Part shown: positions 61,856 through 64,000 of the stretch, one piece after another | Layout of the letters: every line of letters begins with the position of its first letter | Position numbering within the stretch: position 1 is the first letter of the stretch | Assembly: GCF_027497175.1 (NCBI RefSeq) | Contig: NZ_CP114901.1 | Location: forward strand, 5,456,001-5,520,000 | Origin: Verrucosispora sp. WMMD573 | Lineage (GTDB): Bacteria > Actinomycetota > Actinomycetes > Mycobacteriales > Micromonosporaceae | DNA: 64,000 bases | Reading direction: 5' to 3' | The notes under the pieces: generated by a model | What the model saw: the letters and a program-made list of their open reading frames with translations, nothing else | The model's database searches: none | What the model was told of the DNA's origin: nothing | Position numbers and translations under genes: made by a program

Positions 61856-61871
61856 TTGAGAATGTTATAGC
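61856..61871 (+). promoter_or_regulatory. TTGAGAATGTTATAGC motif in divergent promoter region
   Basis: A third copy of the element seen at 21025 and 53419, differing in two central bases. It lies between the divergent sugar operon and ABC exporter, 33 bases from the sugar-operon start. Its orientation relative to that operon is opposite to the other two copies, so it may serve as an operator or drive the plus strand. Confidence 0.45.
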
Positions 61872-61991
61872 CAGCGACGGGCGAGTGTCCACGTGACGGC
61901 CACCCGTCGGGCGATGCCGGAGCGCTGACCACATCGGAGCGAGATTTGCCGGCGTCCGGATGGAAGAATGCGACGCGCGGACCCGACGAGC

Positions 61992-62020
61992 GTGACCGGA
62001 GCGAAACGTCCTGCTACTAT
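61992..62020 (+). promoter_or_regulatory. Candidate promoter of ABC exporter, possibly leaderless
   Basis: GTGACC at 61992-61997 and TACTAT at 62015-62020 are 17 bases apart. The predicted transcription start falls around 62027, on the in-frame GTG, and there is no ribosome-binding site. A leaderless mRNA is therefore likely. Confidence 0.45.
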
Positions 62021-63046
62021 ATGTTTGTGAACGCAATATCCCGTACGACCGACTTGTCCGCACAGCAGACCGGCACTCCCGCTGTCGACGTCACCCGGTT
62101 GCGCAAATCCTACGGCGAGGTGCGCGCCGTCGACGGGGTTGACCTGCGCGTGCCGGCCGGCAGTGTCTACGGAGTACTCGGCCCCAACGGTGCCGGCAAG
62201 ACCACAATCGTTCGAACACTCGCCACCCTCATCCCGCCCGACAGCGGCGAGGTCCGCGTACTCGGCCACGACGTGGTGCGCGAGGCCGGCGCGATCCGCG
62301 ATCGGATCGGGCTGACCGGGCAGTATTCGTCCGTCGACGAGGAGCTGTCCGGCCGGGACAACCTCGTCCTGCTCGCCCGGCTGCGGGGCTTCTCCTGGGG
62401 CTCGGCGCGCAGCCGCGCCGAGGAACTGCTCGCCACGTTCGACCTCGACGAGGCCGCCTCCCGGCTCGTGCGGACCTACTCCGGTGGCATGCGCCGACGG
62501 CTGGACATCGCCAGCAGCACGATCGTGACGCCCGACCTGATGTTCCTCGACGAGCCGACGACCGGGCTCGACCCACACAGCCGCAACCAGGTATGGGAGC
62601 TGGTCCGGAGCATGGTCGCCGAGGGCGCCACCGTCCTGCTCACCACGCAGTACCTCGACGAGGCAGACCAGCTCGCCGACCGGATCGCGGTCATCGACCA
62701 CGGCCGGGTCATCGCCGAGGGCACCCCGGTGGAGCTGAAACGGTCGGTGGGGTCGAGCGTGCTGCGAGTGCGACTGCGCGCCGCCGAGCAGCGAGAGACG
62801 GCCGAACGAATGCTGGCCGAGGCCCTGGGCACCTCGGTGCGCACCGGAGCCGACCGGGCAGAGCTGACCGCGCAGGTCGCCGCGGAGGATGAGGCCACCC
62901 GGGCGCTGGCTGCCCTCAGCAACGCCGGCATCGGGCTGGCCGAGTACTCCTTCGGCCACGCCACGTTGGATCAGGTGTTCCTCGCCCTCACCGGGCACCC
63001 CGCGGACGGCGAGCGGCCCGGGACCGACCCCGAGGAGGCAGCGTGA
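62021..63046 (+). CDS. DrrA-like ABC transporter ATP-binding protein
   Basis: Read from ATG 62021; the in-frame GTG at 62027 is the alternative leaderless start. 341 residues. ABC motifs: Walker [16 protein letters not shown]-loop [12 protein letters not shown], signature [12 protein letters not shown], Walker [14 protein letters not shown] and the switch His in [15 protein letters not shown]. The GMRRRLD signature and C-terminal extension place it with daunorubicin-resistance DrrA-type exporters. With the coupled permease it should pump the product out and give self-protection. It starts near a -10-like TACTAT. Confidence 0.92.
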   Translation: MFVNAISRTTDLSAQQTGTPAVDVTRLRKSYGEVRAVDGVDLRVPAGSVYGVLGPNGAGKTTIVRTLATLIPPDSGEVRVLGHDVVREAGAIRDRIGLTGQYSSVDEELSGRDNLVLLARLRGFSWGSARSRAEELLATFDLDEAASRLVRTYSGGMRRRLDIASSTIVTPDLMFLDEPTTGLDPHSRNQVWELVRSMVAEGATVLLTTQYLDEADQLADRIAVIDHGRVIAEGTPVELKRSVGSSVLRVRLRAAEQRETAERMLAEALGTSVRTGADRAELTAQVAAEDEATRALAALSNAGIGLAEYSFGHATLDQVFLALTGHPADGERPGTDPEEAA

Positions 63047-63867
63047 GCAGCGCAGTGGAAGCTGGTACCGGCCGGGACGTGTCATCCCTCGCCGCGGCGC
63101 GGCCACGGCGACCCGGCGCCATGTCGTCCACTCTGACCTTCGCCTGGCGGGCGGTGCAGAAGGTACGCCGTGACCCGACGCAGATCCTTGAGGCACTCGG
63201 TGTGCCGATCATGTTCACGCTGGTCTTCGGTTTCCTCTTCGGTGGCGCCCTGGCTGGCTCGACCTCCAGCTACATGCAGTTCTACATCCCGGGCATCGTG
63301 GTCTTCACCGGGATCATGATCAGCATGCGGATCGGCGCAGTGGTCAACCTGGACAACTCCCGGGAGGTGTCCGACCGCTTCCGCGCACTCGCCATCTGGC
63401 GTCCCGCCGCCATCGTCGGCACCCTGCTCGGCAACAACGTGCTCTACGTCGTCGGCTGCGCGGTCGCCGTGGCGGTCGGTCTCGCGGTCGGCTTCCGGCC
63501 GGAGGGCGGAACGCTCGGCGTCCTGGCCACAATCTTGATCACCCTGGTCTTCGTCTTCTCCTTCTCCTGGGTGTACGTGGTCTTCGGGCTCGCCCTGAAG
63601 TCGCCGACCGCCGCATTGAGTGCCTGCCAGGCCATCGTCTTCCCGGTGTCGTTCGTCAGCAACTTCTTCGTGCCGCAGGAGACGCTGCCCGGCTGGCTCC
63701 AGGCCGTGGTGGGCCTGAACCCGTTCGCGCTGACAATCACTGCCGCCCGTGGTCTGGCCCACGGTACGGCGACCGCCGGAGAGGTCGGTGCGGCACTGGT
63801 CGGCTGCGCGGCGCTGGTAGCGATCTTCGGCCCGCTATCCATGGTCCTGTACCGGCGCCGGGCCTGA
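63043..63867 (+). CDS. DrrB-like ABC-2 type transporter permease
   Basis: A protein of 274 residues from GTG 63043, overlapping the ATPase stop (GTGA) with GAGGAGG upstream. Six membrane segments are visible, with the ABC-2 blocks [58 protein letters not shown] and [18 protein letters not shown]. It is the membrane half of the exporter and forms a dimer with two ATPase subunits. It carries an N-terminal cytoplasmic tail of about 30 polar residues. A short AT-richer gap follows before the next possible gene. Confidence 0.92.
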   Translation: MSSAVEAGTGRDVSSLAAARPRRPGAMSSTLTFAWRAVQKVRRDPTQILEALGVPIMFTLVFGFLFGGALAGSTSSYMQFYIPGIVVFTGIMISMRIGAVVNLDNSREVSDRFRALAIWRPAAIVGTLLGNNVLYVVGCAVAVAVGLAVGFRPEGGTLGVLATILITLVFVFSFSWVYVVFGLALKSPTAALSACQAIVFPVSFVSNFFVPQETLPGWLQAVVGLNPFALTITAARGLAHGTATAGEVGAALVGCAALVAIFGPLSMVLYRRRA

Positions 63868-63948
63868 CCCACCCGGCAGGTACGCGGCCACGACCATCAC
63901 CTTTGCGTACGCAATACCGATTACACGAGAAGGGAACACGGCTACCCC

Positions 63949-64000
63949 GTGGACAGCGACCGTATGACCCAGCCACCTGCCGTCACCGCGCAGATGCTCA
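63949..64000 (+). CDS. Possible start of a further gene (runs off right edge)
   Basis: An open frame begins at GTG 63949 (VDSDRMTQPPAVTAQML), or at the ATG at 63964, and continues to the window end. An AGAAGGGA ribosome-binding site lies about 13 bases before the GTG. Only 17 residues are visible, too few to identify a product. Confidence 0.35.
   Translation, partial: MDSDRMTQPPAVTAQML

Noticed and set aside
1..64000. CRISPR arrays, tRNA or rRNA genes, insertion sequences
   Set aside because: I looked for regularly spaced repeats, tRNA-like sequences and transposase motifs and saw none. A tool such as tRNAscan-SE could still find a weak case.

Overview
The window is high-GC DNA (estimated above 70 percent, not counted) with GTG starts, four-base ATGA or GTGA gene overlaps and SARP-type regulation. 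This points to an actinomycete, probably Micromonosporaceae; that assignment is inferred from gene content and codon habit. The main content is much of an enediyne-type natural-product gene cluster. It probably starts somewhere in the 9.5-21 kb region and runs past the right edge.

Positions 1-9.4 kb look like ordinary chromosome. They hold a partial gene, a DUF1800/DUF1501 pair, a TlpA-like lipoprotein with CcdA, an acyltransferase coupled to a FAD/NAD disulfide oxidoreductase, a VOC protein, and a junction of two gene remnants (WYL regulator and VOC). From 9.5 to 13.2 kb lie a coupled TldD/PmbA pair and a convergent protein with an iron-hydroxylase-like HDxFGH motif. From 13.2 to 21 kb is a tight minus-strand operon: three family-5 solute-binding-protein paralogues without signal peptides, a DUF885 hydrolase and a class V PLP enzyme. 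No permease or ATPase lies beside them.

Positions 21-26.4 kb hold a sulfur group: homocysteine S-methyltransferase, a cystathionine gamma-lyase-like enzyme resembling CalE6 of calicheamicin, a SufS-like cysteine desulfurase and an HxlR-SCP2 regulator, plus a small beta-propeller-like protein. Positions 26.5-29.3 kb hold an ABC1/UbiB kinase, a second copy of the beta-propeller-like protein and a PRMT-like methyltransferase. Then come an unrecognised 400-residue protein, a SARP/NB-ARC regulator, ClpC, an adenosine-deaminase-like enzyme and an AraC regulator.

Positions 37.8-48.6 kb are the diagnostic enediyne core: UnbL, UnbV, UnbU, the iterative enediyne polyketide synthase with its own phosphopantetheinyl transferase domain, the hotdog thioesterase and a flavin reductase. 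They are followed by a His-rich membrane protein, a CopC-like protein, a methyltransferase and an EF-hand protein. From 51.4 kb come a P450, a PNPOx-fold protein, a sugar aminotransferase and an exported protein related to SELENBP1/methanethiol oxidase. Then follow a coupled deoxysugar operon (glycosyltransferase, sugar SDR, N-, C- and O-methyltransferases) and a DrrAB-like ABC exporter.

Working model (inference): the core genes make the polyene precursor of an enediyne, tailoring enzymes decorate it with a C-methylated N-methylated aminosugar, and the exporter removes it. The sulfur genes raise the possibility of a methyl-polysulfide trigger as in calicheamicin. dTDP-sugar entry genes, other polyketide or aromatic modules and any apoprotein are not in the window, so the product cannot be named.
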